From Rhizobium sp. Q54 (GTDB taxonomy: Bacteria > Bacteroidota > Bacteroidia > Flavobacteriales > Flavobacteriaceae), in NCBI GenBank assembly GCA_943328505.2, contig CALQAH020000001.1, forward strand, positions 1 through 64,000: a stretch of 64,000 nucleotides of DNA, in the 5' to 3' direction. The notes below the pieces were generated by a model. It did not search any database, was not told where the DNA came from, and worked only from the letters and a program-made list of their open reading frames with translations. Positions 37,229 through 46,186 of the stretch are shown piece after piece (within the stretch, counting starts at the first letter, position 1; each line of letters starts with the position of its first letter). The translations under genes were made by a program, and so were the position numbers.

Positions 37229-37726
37229 TCAATCTGTCTTACTCTTTAAATCCGTAAACCATTCATTCAAAATGGGCAAGAATATTGCTGTGGTTTTTAC
37301 TATAGGATTAAAAAACAATGATTTTTCCTGAGTTTCTTTTGAAATTATAGCATTGTCTAAATTTACTTTTAGAAGCAAACTCAATACAATCCCGAGTAAT
37401 AATGTGGTTTTTAAAAAAGACAATATAGCTCCACCTAATTTATTCAACCATCCCAAAAACACAAAATCAGCAATTTTAGAAAATACTTTGGCAAGAAGAT
37501 GAATGGCTACTATAACTAATATTAATGTAATGACAAAAGCAATAATTTTCATATAATTTGAAGAAGATCCAAAAAAAGCACCAACATAAGACGAAAATTT
37601 AATAGCTATATAAATCCCAACAAAAAACGAAAGTAAAGATGCCAATTCCACAAACAATCCATTTCGCATGCCTTGAATTAATCCAAAAAGCAATAAACCG
37701 CCAAGAACAATGTCTAAAAAACTCAT
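37229..37726 (-). CDS. CvpA family membrane protein
   Basis: The product has 165 residues from the ATG at 37726 (MSFLDIVLGGLLLFGLIQGM). Four hydrophobic helices and the family signature GxxxGxRNGLFVELASLLSFFVG near residues 17-40 identify CvpA/colicin-V-production-like proteins, which are inner-membrane proteins of unclear role. The longer frame to 37753 overlaps the -7 box (TATCTTTG on the minus strand, 37751-37758), which supports this start. Confidence 0.9.
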   Translation of the reverse strand: MSFLDIVLGGLLLFGLIQGMRNGLFVELASLLSFFVGIYIAIKFSSYVGAFFGSSSNYMKIIAFVITLILVIVAIHLLAKVFSKIADFVFLGWLNKLGGAILSFLKTTLLLGIVLSLLLKVNLDNAIISKETQEKSLFFNPIVKTTAIFLPILNEWFTDLKSKTD

Positions 37727-37843
37727 ATATTTTGAATAAAGATAAAAGAACAAAGATAAAAGATTTTCAAGTTAGTATCTTTGCCAACTAATTATGATTT
37801 GAAAAGTATGTTGAATATTTTTAAATCTTAAATCTATTATTAC

Positions 37844-38200
37844 GTGTCAAGAGACGAACAATTAAAAAAGCGGTGGGAAAATGTAGTTCAAATCCTTTCC
37901 AATCAGTTTGCTGATGGAGAAATACTGGATTTGGATGCTATTATCTATTTAATAGGAGTACAGGAATTAGGGAAGCTAAAAGAAGCCTTTAAAAAAGACG
38001 AAAAGCTTAATTTAATGCATATTGCTATATGTCGTTTGCTAGAACCGTATGGCTATTATGAATTTGATTTTGTTGATAAAGACGGTTGGCCTCATTATAA
38101 AATTAAAGAAGAATTGCCGCCTTTAAAAGCTGGAGAACAATCGGTTTTGATGAAAGAAGCCATTGTGAATTATTTCCTCGAAAAAGAGGTTATCGATTAG
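37844..38200 (+). CDS. Conserved flavobacterial protein of unknown function upstream of pheS
   Basis: The product has 118 residues with a GTG start at 37844 (MSRDEQLKKRWENVVQIL); no ATG is available upstream. It is a soluble, helix-rich, acidic protein: DGEILDLDAIIYLIGVQELG, DEKLNLMHIAICRLLEPYGY, YEFDFVDKDGWPHYKI. No known domain is recognised. A -7 box TATCTTTG at 37776-37783 lies about 60 nt upstream, divergent from cvpA. pheS follows 110 nt downstream. Confidence 0.7.
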   Translation: MSRDEQLKKRWENVVQILSNQFADGEILDLDAIIYLIGVQELGKLKEAFKKDEKLNLMHIAICRLLEPYGYYEFDFVDKDGWPHYKIKEELPPLKAGEQSVLMKEAIVNYFLEKEVID

Positions 38201-38284
38201 TGTAAAAGGGTTATCAGGTTTATGATGGTTATAAATTGTATAAACTTATAAACCTCATAAATTTTATAAACTATAAAAAAACCT

Positions 38285-38292
38285 TAAATTTG
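38285..38292 (+). promoter_or_regulatory. -7 promoter box of pheS
   Basis: TAAATTTG at 38285-38292, with only TTT (38262-38264) at the -33 distance (20 nt). The leader before the ATG at 38311 would be about 15 nt. The 80 nt upstream are AT-rich with several degenerate TTATAAAC units. Confidence 0.5.
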
Positions 38293-38310
38293 CACCTTTA
38301 CAAAAAGACC

Positions 38311-39330
38311 ATGATAGACAAGATTAAAGAACATATTGAAGAAGCTAAAGCATTCAATACCAAAAATAAAGAAGCTTTAGAGCATTTTCGTATTAAATAT
38401 TTAGGAAGTAAAGGACTTCTGAAAGAACTTTTTACCGAGTTTAAAAATATTCCAAACGATCAGAAAAAAGACTTCGGACAAGTTATCAATACCCTAAAAA
38501 CCGTTGCTGAAGAAAAAGTAAAAGCCATTCAAGAAGCTTTGGAAAGCAAAGAAGAAATCAAAGGCATTTATGGCGATTTAACGCGTTCCAGTGAGCCATT
38601 GATTATTGGTTCTCGTCATCCAATTTCATTGGTCAAAAATCAAATCATCGATATTTTTTCAACCATTGGTTTCAATGTATCGGAAGGTCCAGAAATTGAA
38701 GACGATTGGCATAATTTTACCGCATTAAACCTGCCCGAATACCATCCGGCACGTGACATGCAAGACACCTTTTTTATTCAAACCAATCCCGATGTATTGT
38801 TGCGAACTCATACCTCATCAGTGCAAGTTCGTTATATGGAAAACAATAAACCGCCTATTCGTACTATTTCTCCAGGAAGAGTCTTTCGTAATGAAGCCGT
38901 TTCATCCCGTTCGCATTGTATTTTCCATCAAGTGGAAGGATTATACATTGATAAAGACGTATCGTTTGCCGATTTAAAACAAACGCTGTTATATTTCACC
39001 AAAGAAATGTTCGGAAAGTCAAAAATCCGTTTGCGACCTTCTTATTTTCCATTCACCGAACCAAGTGCTGAGGTCGATATTTATTGGGGTTTAAAAACCG
39101 AAACCGATTATCGTATTACCAAAGGAACAGGTTGGTTAGAAATTATGGGTTGTGGCATGGTTGATCCTAATGTTTTGAAAAATTGCGGCATCAATCCCGA
39201 CGAATACAATGGTTTTGCCTTTGGAATGGGAATAGAACGTATCGCCATGTTACTTTATCAAATAGGTGATATTAGAATGTTTTACGAAAACGACGTTCGT
39301 TTCTTGGAGCAGTTCAAGTCGAGTATCTAA
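38311..39330 (+). CDS. pheS: Phenylalanine-tRNA ligase alpha subunit
   Basis: The product has 339 residues from the ATG at 38311 ([15 protein letters not shown]). The N-terminal coiled coil (about 1-90) is followed by the class II catalytic core: [19 protein letters not shown], motif 2 [38 protein letters not shown] and motif 3 [18 protein letters not shown]. It pairs with PheT, which is not in this window, to charge tRNA-Phe. The longer frame to 38236 runs through an AT-rich promoter region and is not credible. Confidence 0.97.
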   Translation: MIDKIKEHIEEAKAFNTKNKEALEHFRIKYLGSKGLLKELFTEFKNIPNDQKKDFGQVINTLKTVAEEKVKAIQEALESKEEIKGIYGDLTRSSEPLIIGSRHPISLVKNQIIDIFSTIGFNVSEGPEIEDDWHNFTALNLPEYHPARDMQDTFFIQTNPDVLLRTHTSSVQVRYMENNKPPIRTISPGRVFRNEAVSSRSHCIFHQVEGLYIDKDVSFADLKQTLLYFTKEMFGKSKIRLRPSYFPFTEPSAEVDIYWGLKTETDYRITKGTGWLEIMGCGMVDPNVLKNCGINPDEYNGFAFGMGIERIAMLLYQIGDIRMFYENDVRFLEQFKSSI

Positions 39331-39338
39331 AAGAAAAT

Positions 39339-39384
39339 AGATAATAGACGGATAGATGAGAGATGCTGTCTTGGTCTATTATCT
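39339..39384. repeat. 11-bp inverted repeat in the pheS 3' gap
   Basis: AGATAATAGAC (39339-39349) and GTCTATTATCT (39374-39384) are exact reverse complements 24 nt apart. Degenerate TCTATTATCT units continue to 39411. There is no T run, so it is not a typical terminator. Confidence 0.5.
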
Positions 39385-39414
39385 CTTACTTAGTCCATCA
39401 TCTATTATCTACTA

Positions 39415-39822
39415 ATGAAAAAAGACATCACAATCCCAACAGTTGAAAACGTTTTCCTAGCCGCCGTTCAAGAATGGAGCGATGACTTTATGGAAAAAGT
39501 TTGGTATGTTCATTTGGTTAACGACTCCGACTTTGATCTCGACAGTGTAATGGTTGTTTCCAAAGCGTTCGGAACTATTGAGGATGAAATGAAAAAAACA
39601 TCATTGCTGCGTCATGCTTTTGTAAAAGTTCCTGCAGTTTCTGTTGTAAAAATCGAATTGTTGGAGAAAAACGTTTTGCTTTTAAATAACGAATTTATGG
39701 TTACTTTCTTTATTGACAACACTTTATACGACAGAAAATATATTTTCAGAGCCAATACCGTCACTCCAGATTATGTGGAAGAAGTGCCCATTTTGTTTGT
39801 TGATGGTGTTGTTGTGAGGTAA
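39415..39822 (+). CDS. Conserved protein of unknown function downstream of pheS
   Basis: The product has 135 residues. It starts MKKDITIPTVENVFLAAVQE and has alternating beta-strand patterns (KVWYVHLVNDSDFDLDSVMV, VVKIELLEKNVLLLNNEFMV, FFIDNTLYDRKYIFRANTV). There is no signal peptide or membrane span. I recall similar proteins next to pheS in other Flavobacteria, but no function is known. Its stop codon abuts that of the convergent gene at 39823. Confidence 0.75.
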   Translation: MKKDITIPTVENVFLAAVQEWSDDFMEKVWYVHLVNDSDFDLDSVMVVSKAFGTIEDEMKKTSLLRHAFVKVPAVSVVKIELLEKNVLLLNNEFMVTFFIDNTLYDRKYIFRANTVTPDYVEEVPILFVDGVVVR

Positions 39823-40041
39823 TTATTTTTGATTTTCTCTTTTTTCTTTTGCTTTCCAATTGAAATACCCCAAAACAAAAATTCCAATCCCAATATAAAT
39901 AAGATTCCGAATGTAAAAATTTGAACTTGAAACTTGTGCGATAAAGGGCTTATGATTTAAATCAAACAAAGTCGTAAAAACTACCATAAAAACACCCCAA
40001 ATCCCACCAGTTTTTAATTGATATTTCCATCTTTCACTCAT
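39823..40041 (-). CDS. Small two-helix membrane protein
   Basis: The product has 72 residues. Two hydrophobic segments (about 13-25 and 45-60) flank a polar loop, and the C-terminus is basic (NWKAKEKRENQK). No known family. It starts 1 nt after the gpsA stop and so is the last gene of the yicC-gmk-nadD-gpsA transcript. Confidence 0.65.
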   Translation of the reverse strand: MSERWKYQLKTGGIWGVFMVVFTTLFDLNHKPFIAQVSSSNFYIRNLIYIGIGIFVLGYFNWKAKEKRENQK

Positions 40042-40042
40042 T

Positions 40043-41038
40043 TTAATCCAATTTATCAGTTAGTTTTTTAAATACTTTTTTAGCTTCTTTACCTTCGTAT
40101 AATATCTCATAAACCGCATCAATTATCGGTGTTTTTGCACCATAAACTTGATTCAATTGCCAGGCACTTTTTGTTGCATAATAGCCTTCAGCAACCATGC
40201 TCATTTCCATCATGGCGCTTTTCACGGTATAACCTTTTCCAATCATATTGCCAAACATTCTATTTCTGGAAAACACCGAATAGCCAGTTACCAACAAATC
40301 GCCCAAATAGGCCGAATCATTGATGTTGCGTTTCATTTTGTGCACTTTCCTGATGAACTTTTTCATCTCTCGAATACCATTACTCATCAACACCGATTGG
40401 AAGTTATCACCATAACCAATTCCATGAGCAATTCCAGCAGCAATCGCATAAATATTCTTTAACATGGCTGCATATTCGGTTCCAATAATATCATCTGAAA
40501 TTTTGGCTTTGATATAATTTCCCGATAAACATTTAGCTACTATTTTTGCCTTTTCAGCATCACCACATGCAATCGTTAAATAGGATAATCTTTCCAACGC
40601 TACTTCTTCAGCATGACAAGGACCTGTAATTACACCAATATTGTCAAATGGAATATCGTAGGTTTTATTAAAATGTTCACCAACAATCAAACTGGTTTCG
40701 GGAACAATTCCTTTAATAGCAGAAAAGATCACTTTGTCTTTTAAGCTTACCGTCATTTTAGCCAATTCAGCACTTAAAAAAGCAGAAGGAATTGCAAAAA
40801 CAATATAATCAGCATAAGCTATGGCCTCGTTTAGATCACTCGTCAATCGTAATTTATTAATATTAAATTCAACAGAGCTCAAGTAATTAGGATTGTGATG
40901 TTGTGTTTTAATGTGCTGAATGGCTTCTTCATTTCGCATATACCATGCAATTTCAGGAAGGTTAACGCACAGCATTTTGGCAATGGCTGTTGCCCAACTT
41001 CCTCCACCAATAACTGCAAATTTTGGATTGTCTGTCAT
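40043..41038 (-). CDS. gpsA: NAD(P)-dependent glycerol-3-phosphate dehydrogenase
   Basis: The product has 331 residues from the ATG at 41038 (MTDNPKFAVIGGGSWATAIAK). It has the Rossmann GGGSWATA motif, YIVFAIPSAFL, FSAIKGIVPET, VITGPCHAEEVALER and the catalytic-Lys region GTEYAAMLKNIYAIAAGIAHG. It makes sn-glycerol-3-phosphate for phospholipid synthesis. The start codon is 4 nt after the nadD stop, so translation may be coupled. Confidence 0.96.
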   Translation of the reverse strand: MTDNPKFAVIGGGSWATAIAKMLCVNLPEIAWYMRNEEAIQHIKTQHHNPNYLSSVEFNINKLRLTSDLNEAIAYADYIVFAIPSAFLSAELAKMTVSLKDKVIFSAIKGIVPETSLIVGEHFNKTYDIPFDNIGVITGPCHAEEVALERLSYLTIACGDAEKAKIVAKCLSGNYIKAKISDDIIGTEYAAMLKNIYAIAAGIAHGIGYGDNFQSVLMSNGIREMKKFIRKVHKMKRNINDSAYLGDLLVTGYSVFSRNRMFGNMIGKGYTVKSAMMEMSMVAEGYYATKSAWQLNQVYGAKTPIIDAVYEILYEGKEAKKVFKKLTDKLD

Positions 41039-41042
41039 GGTT

Positions 41043-41624
41043 TTATTTTTTATATAAATTATTATAATCAATATATTCCCAAACTTTTGCGGGCAAAAGG
41101 GGTTGAATATTCTTTTTATTTTTGCGATTTTCTCTAATAAATGTAGACGATATTTCTACAATTGGAGCATCAATTTTATGGATTCTGGGATGATTTTCAA
41201 AAGCAGGATTTGCTGCTTCAGAAGAAACTCGGGGATACACATAAATGTCGTGGTTTTGTAAAATCACTTCATAGTTTTTCCACTTATGAAACGTTTTTAA
41301 ATTGTCTTCACCCATTATTAATGAGAATTCACGTGAAGGATATTTATCTTGCAAATGTGCTAAAGTATTTACGGTATAATTGGGTTGAGGTAATTTAAAT
41401 TCAAAATCGGAAGCCTTTAATTTTGGAAAATCTTCCGTAGCTAATGCAACTAAATGCAAACGTTTGTAATCATCCAGCAGGGAATTTTTTTCTTTGTGTG
41501 GATTATGAGGGGTAACTACCATCCATATTTGATCCAAACCCGAATATTCAGCCATGTGATTGGCAATAATCAAATGCCCAACGTGAATTGGGTTAAAAGT
41601 TCCGAAATAAAGACCGATTTTCAT
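41043..41624 (-). CDS. nadD: Nicotinate-nucleotide adenylyltransferase
   Basis: The product has 193 residues from the ATG at 41624. Nucleotidyltransferase signatures: GLYFGTFNPIHVGHLIIAN (T/HxGH type), MVVTPHNPHKEK, LIMGEDNLKTFHKWKNYE and the C-terminal VEISSTFIRENRKNKKN (ISSTxIR). It forms deamido-NAD from nicotinate mononucleotide and ATP. It belongs to a leftward yicC-gmk-nadD-gpsA run. Confidence 0.96.
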   Translation of the reverse strand: MKIGLYFGTFNPIHVGHLIIANHMAEYSGLDQIWMVVTPHNPHKEKNSLLDDYKRLHLVALATEDFPKLKASDFEFKLPQPNYTVNTLAHLQDKYPSREFSLIMGEDNLKTFHKWKNYEVILQNHDIYVYPRVSSEAANPAFENHPRIHKIDAPIVEISSTFIRENRKNKKNIQPLLPAKVWEYIDYNNLYKK

Positions 41625-41636
41625 ACTAACTTTATT

Positions 41637-41698
41637 AAAACACAAATTTCACTAATTGTCACTAATTCAATTTGTGTTAATTCGTAGAATTCGTGTTT
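41637..41698. repeat. Repeat-rich inverted segment spanning the gmk stop codon
   Basis: AACACAAATT (41639-41648) and AATTTGTGTT (41669-41678) are a perfect 10-bp inverted repeat with a 20-nt loop made of two TCACTAATT units. A further AATTCGTGTTT (41688-41698) is an imperfect third arm. The last codons of gmk (VNTNSTN) lie inside this segment. Confidence 0.5.
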
Positions 41699-42261
41699 AC
41701 AAATTCTTTCACCAATTGATATGCTTCTTCTTTTGCAACATCCAAATCATAATTCTTAATGATTTTGTCAAATTGTGGTGCGGTAGCAAGTTCAACAGAA
41801 GCTTTTGCAATACGCATATTTATTTTATCATCGCTTTCGGTGGAGCGTTCTTTTAAACGGCGTTTGAGTTCATCTACACTGGGTGGTTTTACAAAAACGG
41901 CTAAGGTCTCTTCTGGGAATTTGTGTTTTATACGTAAACCTCCAGCAACATCAATATCAAAAATAACATTTTTTCCTAAAGCCCAAATCCGTTCCACTTC
42001 GGTTTTCAGAGTACCATAAAAATTATCACGGTATACTTCTTCCCATTCTATAAAATCTTCGGCTTTGATGTGTTTTTTAAATTCAGGAATCGAGATAAAA
42101 TAATAATCTTTTCCGTTTACTTCTTCGCCACGCGGTTCGCGCGTTGCCGCCGATATAGAAAATTCCAAATTCAAATCGGGCAGTCCTAATAAATGTCTTA
42201 CTATAGTTGTTTTTCCTGACCCGGAAGGTGCTGAGAATACTAATAATTTTCCTTTTTTCAC
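41677..42261 (-). CDS. gmk: Guanylate kinase
   Basis: The product has 194 residues. P-loop FSAPSGSGKTTIVRHLL, GMP-binding segments FSISAATREPRGEEVNGKDY and FIEWEEVYRDNFYGT, VIFDIDVAGGLRIK and RLKERSTESDDKINMRI. It phosphorylates GMP to GDP. The C-terminal few residues are encoded within a repeat-rich palindromic stretch and may not be conserved. It is 18 nt downstream of yicC. Confidence 0.97.
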   Translation of the reverse strand: MKKGKLLVFSAPSGSGKTTIVRHLLGLPDLNLEFSISAATREPRGEEVNGKDYYFISIPEFKKHIKAEDFIEWEEVYRDNFYGTLKTEVERIWALGKNVIFDIDVAGGLRIKHKFPEETLAVFVKPPSVDELKRRLKERSTESDDKINMRIAKASVELATAPQFDKIIKNYDLDVAKEEAYQLVKEFVNTNSTN

Positions 42262-42279
42262 TTTTATAAAGTCTATTTT

Positions 42280-43140
42280 CTAAAGCACATTTAAAACTTG
42301 TTCCTTAATTTTCTCCAATTCATCTTTCATCATCACAACTAATTTTTGCATTTGTGCGTGGTTGGATTTGGAACCCATGGTGTTGATTTCTCTTCCCATT
42401 TCTTGGGTGATGAAACCCAATTTTCTTCCATTAGCTTCAGTGCCTTTAATGGTTTCTAGAAAATAATCCAAATGATTGGTCAACCTTACTTTTTCTTCGG
42501 TGATGTCTAATTTTTCGAGGTAATAAATCAATTCTTGTTCGAATCGGTTTTCATCCACATTTACTTTCAACTCGGAAATAGCAGTTTGCAAACGGTCTTT
42601 TATAGCTTGCACTCTTTCTGGATCCAAAGCCAACGCATCGTTCATGTATTGACGAATATTGCCAATTCGCAATTGAAATTCGTTTTCCAATGACTTTCCT
42701 TCGTCTTGACGAAAATTCCAAATATTGTCCAATGCTTCTTTTATCACTTTTTGAATTGCTGCCCAATCGTTTTCGTCAATTTCATCACGTTCCGTTTTCA
42801 ATGCATCAGGCATTCTAACTGCCATTTTCATGAGTTCCGTTTCGTCAGCATTAGGAATTACTTCTTGCATTTGTTTGATATAAGCTTTTACGATTGGAGC
42901 ATTAATTTTTGAAGAAGTTTGTTCGCCAGTAATTTCAATATAAATGGAGAAATCAATTTTTCCACGTTCCAGTTTTAAAGCAATTTCATTACGTAAACCC
43001 AATTCCATTTCGCGGTAAACCGATGGCATTCTTGTATTTAAATCTAGTCCTTTACTGTTTAGTGATTTTACTTCTACAGTTATTTTTTTTGTTGGTAATT
43101 GTAAAGTAGCTTTACCAAAACCAGTCATCGATTGTATCAT
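42280..43140 (-). CDS. yicC: YicC family endoribonuclease
   Basis: The product has 286 residues. The N-terminal YicC_N domain has MIQSMTGFGKATLQ, VEVKSLNSKGLDLNTRMP and RNEIALKLERGKIDFSIYIE. The C-terminal DUF1732 part has FEQELIYYLEKLDITEEKVR, GRKLGFITQEMGREINTMGS and KSNHAQMQKLVVMMKDELEK. YicC homologues act as endoribonucleases in small-RNA turnover in E. coli. A -7 box (TATCTTTG on the minus strand, 43160-43167) 20 nt upstream suggests it is the first gene of the yicC-gmk-nadD-gpsA operon. Confidence 0.94.
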   Translation of the reverse strand: MIQSMTGFGKATLQLPTKKITVEVKSLNSKGLDLNTRMPSVYREMELGLRNEIALKLERGKIDFSIYIEITGEQTSSKINAPIVKAYIKQMQEVIPNADETELMKMAVRMPDALKTERDEIDENDWAAIQKVIKEALDNIWNFRQDEGKSLENEFQLRIGNIRQYMNDALALDPERVQAIKDRLQTAISELKVNVDENRFEQELIYYLEKLDITEEKVRLTNHLDYFLETIKGTEANGRKLGFITQEMGREINTMGSKSNHAQMQKLVVMMKDELEKIKEQVLNVL

Positions 43141-43238
43141 AATTTTTTTCTAAAGTCTTCAAAGATACTGAAAAAGAATTCAGTGTTCGGAACTTAGTGT
43201 TCAGTTTAAATTGACGAAAATGACCGCCTTTTTGCTAA

Positions 43239-43595
43239 TTACTGACCACTAAATTGTTTCATTACTTGAAGCATATTTTGTTGGCTATTGCCGATATAAA
43301 TTTTGTTGTCAATAATAAAAACTGGACGGCTTAAAAAAGTGTAATGTTCTAAAATTAAATTTTTAAAATCGTCTTCGGTTAAAACTTTATTCTTTAAATC
43401 CATTGTTTTATAGAGTATTGCTTTTTTGCTAAAAAGTGCTTCATAACTTCCAGAAAGTTGTTGCATTTCTTCTAGTTCCTTTTGAGTAATTGGATTTTGT
43501 TTGATATCGTGAAATACCAAATTATTGTTTTTGGGTAGTGACTTTATAATTTTTCGACAAGTATCGCAGGAAGCGAGATAATATATTTTGTTCAT
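43239..43595 (-). CDS. ArsC/Spx-family thioredoxin-fold protein
   Basis: The product has 118 residues. ArsC-like fold with the N-terminal motif YYLASCDTCRKIIKSL (CxxC), a mid-segment ITQKELEEMQQL, and the family cis-Pro region HYTFLSRPVFIIDNKIYIG. Members are glutaredoxin-linked arsenate reductases or Spx-type regulators. The usual Arg set of true arsenate reductases is only partly visible, so arsenate reductase activity is not certain. Confidence 0.82.
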   Translation of the reverse strand: MNKIYYLASCDTCRKIIKSLPKNNNLVFHDIKQNPITQKELEEMQQLSGSYEALFSKKAILYKTMDLKNKVLTEDDFKNLILEHYTFLSRPVFIIDNKIYIGNSQQNMLQVMKQFSGQ

Positions 43596-43667
43596 TTGGA
43601 TAGTTTCTAACTACAAAGAAAATCCATTTGAGATTTAAAATGATTATTTTTGGCAAAAATTTTAATA

Positions 43668-44123
43668 ATGCATCGAACATTTGAAATTACAAGAGTAAGT
43701 AGAAAAGTGCTGTCGCAATTTCTGGAAAAGCATACTTTAGAAGAACTAAACACCATTCCTCATGGTTTTAGCAATAACCTTATTTGGAATATTGGGCATA
43801 TCATTGTGGTTCAGCAAATGTTGGTTTATAATTTATCAGGTTTGCCAATGATGATTTCAAACGAAATGATAGAAAAATATAAAAAAGGGACAAAACCGGA
43901 ACATAACGTTGACCAAACTGAAATAGAGGAAATCAAGCGTTTACTTTTGGCAACCATTGATCAATCAGAAATTGATTTCACGAATAAGATTTTTAAAGAC
44001 TATAAAGAATTTACTACCATGTCGGGTTTTACCTTAATAACAGCAAAGGACGCCATTGCTTTCAATTACTATCATGAAGGAGTTCATACAGGAATCATGA
44101 TGCAAATCAGAAAGTTTATATAA
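43668..44123 (+). CDS. DinB-family protein
   Basis: The product has 151 residues from the ATG at 43668 (MHRTFEITRVSRKVLSQFL). It is a four-helix bundle of the DinB/YfiT type with metal histidines in IWNIGHIIVVQQ and NYYHEGVHTGIMM. A TATTTTTG box (43645-43652) just upstream supports this start rather than a TTG at 43650. DinB-like proteins are thiol transferases or stress-linked metalloproteins; substrate unknown. Confidence 0.85.
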   Translation: MHRTFEITRVSRKVLSQFLEKHTLEELNTIPHGFSNNLIWNIGHIIVVQQMLVYNLSGLPMMISNEMIEKYKKGTKPEHNVDQTEIEEIKRLLLATIDQSEIDFTNKIFKDYKEFTTMSGFTLITAKDAIAFNYYHEGVHTGIMMQIRKFI

Positions 44124-44135
44124 TGTTAAGACACC

Positions 44136-44165
44136 TTTTCTATTCAAGAAATTAAAATACATTTG
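44136..44165 (+). promoter_or_regulatory. Promoter of the trans-sulfuration gene
   Basis: TACATTTG (44158-44165) is a consensus -7 box; TTT (44136-44138) lies 19 nt upstream in the -33 position. Leader to the ATG at 44186 is about 17 nt. Confidence 0.55.
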
Positions 44166-44185
44166 CAAAAAAATATTATAAAAAA

Positions 44186-45331
44186 ATGAAATTTAATACC
44201 AAAACTATACACGGAGGACAACATCACGATCCTTCAACAGGCGCTGTGATGCCACCAGTTTATCAAACGTCAACCTTTGTACAAGTTAGTCCAGGAAAAC
44301 CATTACATCCAGATTATGAATATTCTCGTGCAGCGAACCCAACAAGAACCGCTTTAGAAAATGCTTTAGCAAGTATTGAAAATGGAACTCGTGGATTGGC
44401 TTTTTCATCGGGATTAGCAGCAACCGATTGTTTGTTGCGTTCGTTTAAAGCAGGTGATGAAATTATTGCAATGGATGATTTGTACGGCGGAACTTATAGA
44501 ATGTTTACACGGATTTACAAAGACAGTGGGATAAAGTTCCATTTTGTAGATATGAATGACATAGCCAAATTCAAATCGTTAATCAATGAAAATACAAAAT
44601 TGGTATGGGTAGAAACACCAACAAACCCTTTAATGAAATTAGCCGACATTCAAGAAATTGCAAAAATAACCAAGGAGAATAAAATACTTTTTGCGGTTGA
44701 CAACACTTTTGCAACACCTTATTTACAAAAACCTTTAGATTTAGGCGCAGATGTAGTCATGCATTCGGCTACAAAATATCTCGGTGGTCATTCCGATGTT
44801 ATCGCTGGAGCATTGATAGTAAAAGACGAAGCTTTAGGCGAACAATTGCACTTTCAACAATTTGCAACTGGCGCTACACTTGGGCCAATGGATAGTTTTT
44901 TAGTTTTAAGAGGCATAAAAACATTGCATTTACGCGTGCAAAGACATTGTGAAAATGGAGCAAAAGTTGTTGAATTTTTGAGTAATCATCCAAAAATAAA
45001 AACGGTTTATTATCCAGGATTACCTAGTCATCCGTATCATGAAATTGCGAAAAAGCAAATGAGTGGTTTTGGAGGAATGGTTTCATTTACATTTGTATCA
45101 GGCAAAAAAGAAGATTCAATTAAATTTCTTGAAAACTTAAAAGTGTTCACTTTAGCAGAATCACTTGGAGGAGTTGAATCGCTAGCCAATCACCCAGCTT
45201 TAATGACACACGCTTCAATTCCAGAAGATAAAAGAAAAGAAGTTGGAATAACGGACGATTTAGTTCGACTTAGTGTTGGAATTGAAGATTTCGAAGATTT
45301 GATTGAAGATTTAAAACAAGCTTTAGCATAA
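44186..45331 (+). CDS. PLP-dependent trans-sulfuration enzyme (cystathionine gamma-synthase/lyase family)
   Basis: The product has 381 residues, typical of Cys/Met-metabolism PLP enzymes. Signatures: MKFNTKTIHGGQHHDPSTGA, YEYSRAANPTRTALENALAS, FSSGLAATDCLL, ETPTNPLMKLADI, FAVDNTFATPYLQKPLDLGA and VMHSATKYLGGHSDVIAGAL with the PLP Lys. It may act as cystathionine gamma-synthase, gamma-lyase or a related enzyme; the sequence does not settle the reaction. It stands alone between its own promoter and terminator. Confidence 0.93.
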   Translation: MKFNTKTIHGGQHHDPSTGAVMPPVYQTSTFVQVSPGKPLHPDYEYSRAANPTRTALENALASIENGTRGLAFSSGLAATDCLLRSFKAGDEIIAMDDLYGGTYRMFTRIYKDSGIKFHFVDMNDIAKFKSLINENTKLVWVETPTNPLMKLADIQEIAKITKENKILFAVDNTFATPYLQKPLDLGADVVMHSATKYLGGHSDVIAGALIVKDEALGEQLHFQQFATGATLGPMDSFLVLRGIKTLHLRVQRHCENGAKVVEFLSNHPKIKTVYYPGLPSHPYHEIAKKQMSGFGGMVSFTFVSGKKEDSIKFLENLKVFTLAESLGGVESLANHPALMTHASIPEDKRKEVGITDDLVRLSVGIEDFEDLIEDLKQALA

Positions 45332-45347
45332 TGCAAAAGGCATAAAT

Positions 45348-45389
45348 AAAAAAAGCCCAATCTTGAAAGATCAAGATTGGGCTTTTTTT
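45348..45389. terminator. Bidirectional terminator, perfect 19-bp stem
   Basis: Arms 45348-45366 and 45371-45389 (core AAGCCCAATCTTGA) pair perfectly around AAGA. A/T tracts on both ends serve the convergent genes at 45331 and 45404. Confidence 0.92.
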
Positions 45390-45403
45390 TATTTATGATT
45401 CTA

Positions 45404-46186
45404 CTATTGTAAGTAGTAAATATATCCAAAGTTAAACCATACATTCCAATCGTTAGCTTTATTTTCAGGATATCTAGTTGGATCAGGATTTAACCCATCC
45501 ACCCAGTTTGAAAAATAATATTGTAATCGCATGTCTACCATTAAATCTGCAAGTGGGCTTAATTTATATCTACAACCAACACTTGAAACAATAGACCATA
45601 CTGTTCCTCCTTGATTTGTGGTTGCTCCAAGATATTTATCTGGAGTAGTAAGTGGAGATTCTAATGGGCCAAGAAGAGAATAAGCTTCTGGATCATAAAA
45701 ACTAAATTGACCTCCTAAACTAACAAACGGAGCAAATGATCCAATAGTAGCTGTAAATTCTCTAATACTTAAAGGAAAATACTCTAATTGCATTCCGATA
45801 TTAGTAACAGAACTGCTCCCTCGCATAGCTCTTAATTGATCAGCAATCAAACCTGTCTTTTTAGAATCAACCCATCGTCCAAAATGTTGTAATTCAGTTT
45901 TGTTGTAAGACAACTCACTTCTTAATTTAAAGTGGTCATTAAAAAAAGTTTCTGGGGTATAACAGTTACAATCTGCTTTATAAGAGAAGTTTAAATAATG
46001 GATAATTCCAATACCATATCCAGTATTTCCTGCATTTGTTGCAAAATCATGTCTTTCTCCATAATCAGATTGAAAAGCTACTGGACCTACAATTGCACCA
46101 ACTTCGTGTGAAAATCCAAATTGAGCATTTATGCTATTTGTGAATCCAAATAGACATAAAAAGGTTAAGATAAAATACTTGGGCAT
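45404..46186 (-). CDS. Outer-membrane protein of THC0290_0291 type
   Basis: The product has 260 residues from the ATG at 46186 (MPKYFILTFLCLFGFTNSIN, then AQ as the likely signal cleavage). The mature protein starts FGFSHEVGAIVGPVAFQSDY, has a CNCY pair, and beta-rich OM strands ending FNFGYIYYLQ. It corresponds, as far as I recall, to a Flavobacteria-specific family called THC0290_0291. No function is known. The longer frame to 46216 overlaps a minus-strand -7 box (TATATTTG, 46214-46221), which fixes this start. Confidence 0.78.
   Translation of the reverse strand: MPKYFILTFLCLFGFTNSINAQFGFSHEVGAIVGPVAFQSDYGERHDFATNAGNTGYGIGIIHYLNFSYKADCNCYTPETFFNDHFKLRSELSYNKTELQHFGRWVDSKKTGLIADQLRAMRGSSSVTNIGMQLEYFPLSIREFTATIGSFAPFVSLGGQFSFYDPEAYSLLGPLESPLTTPDKYLGATTNQGGTVWSIVSSVGCRYKLSPLADLMVDMRLQYYFSNWVDGLNPDPTRYPENKANDWNVWFNFGYIYYLQ

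Noticed and set aside
38201..38284. AT-rich TTATAAAC-like repeats before pheS as a possible leader-peptide attenuator
   Set aside because: No Phe-rich leader frame, no T-box and no terminator hairpin could be found; likely low-complexity DNA.
39339..39384. Inverted repeat after pheS as a terminator
   Set aside because: No T run follows and the loop is long; kept only as a repeat.
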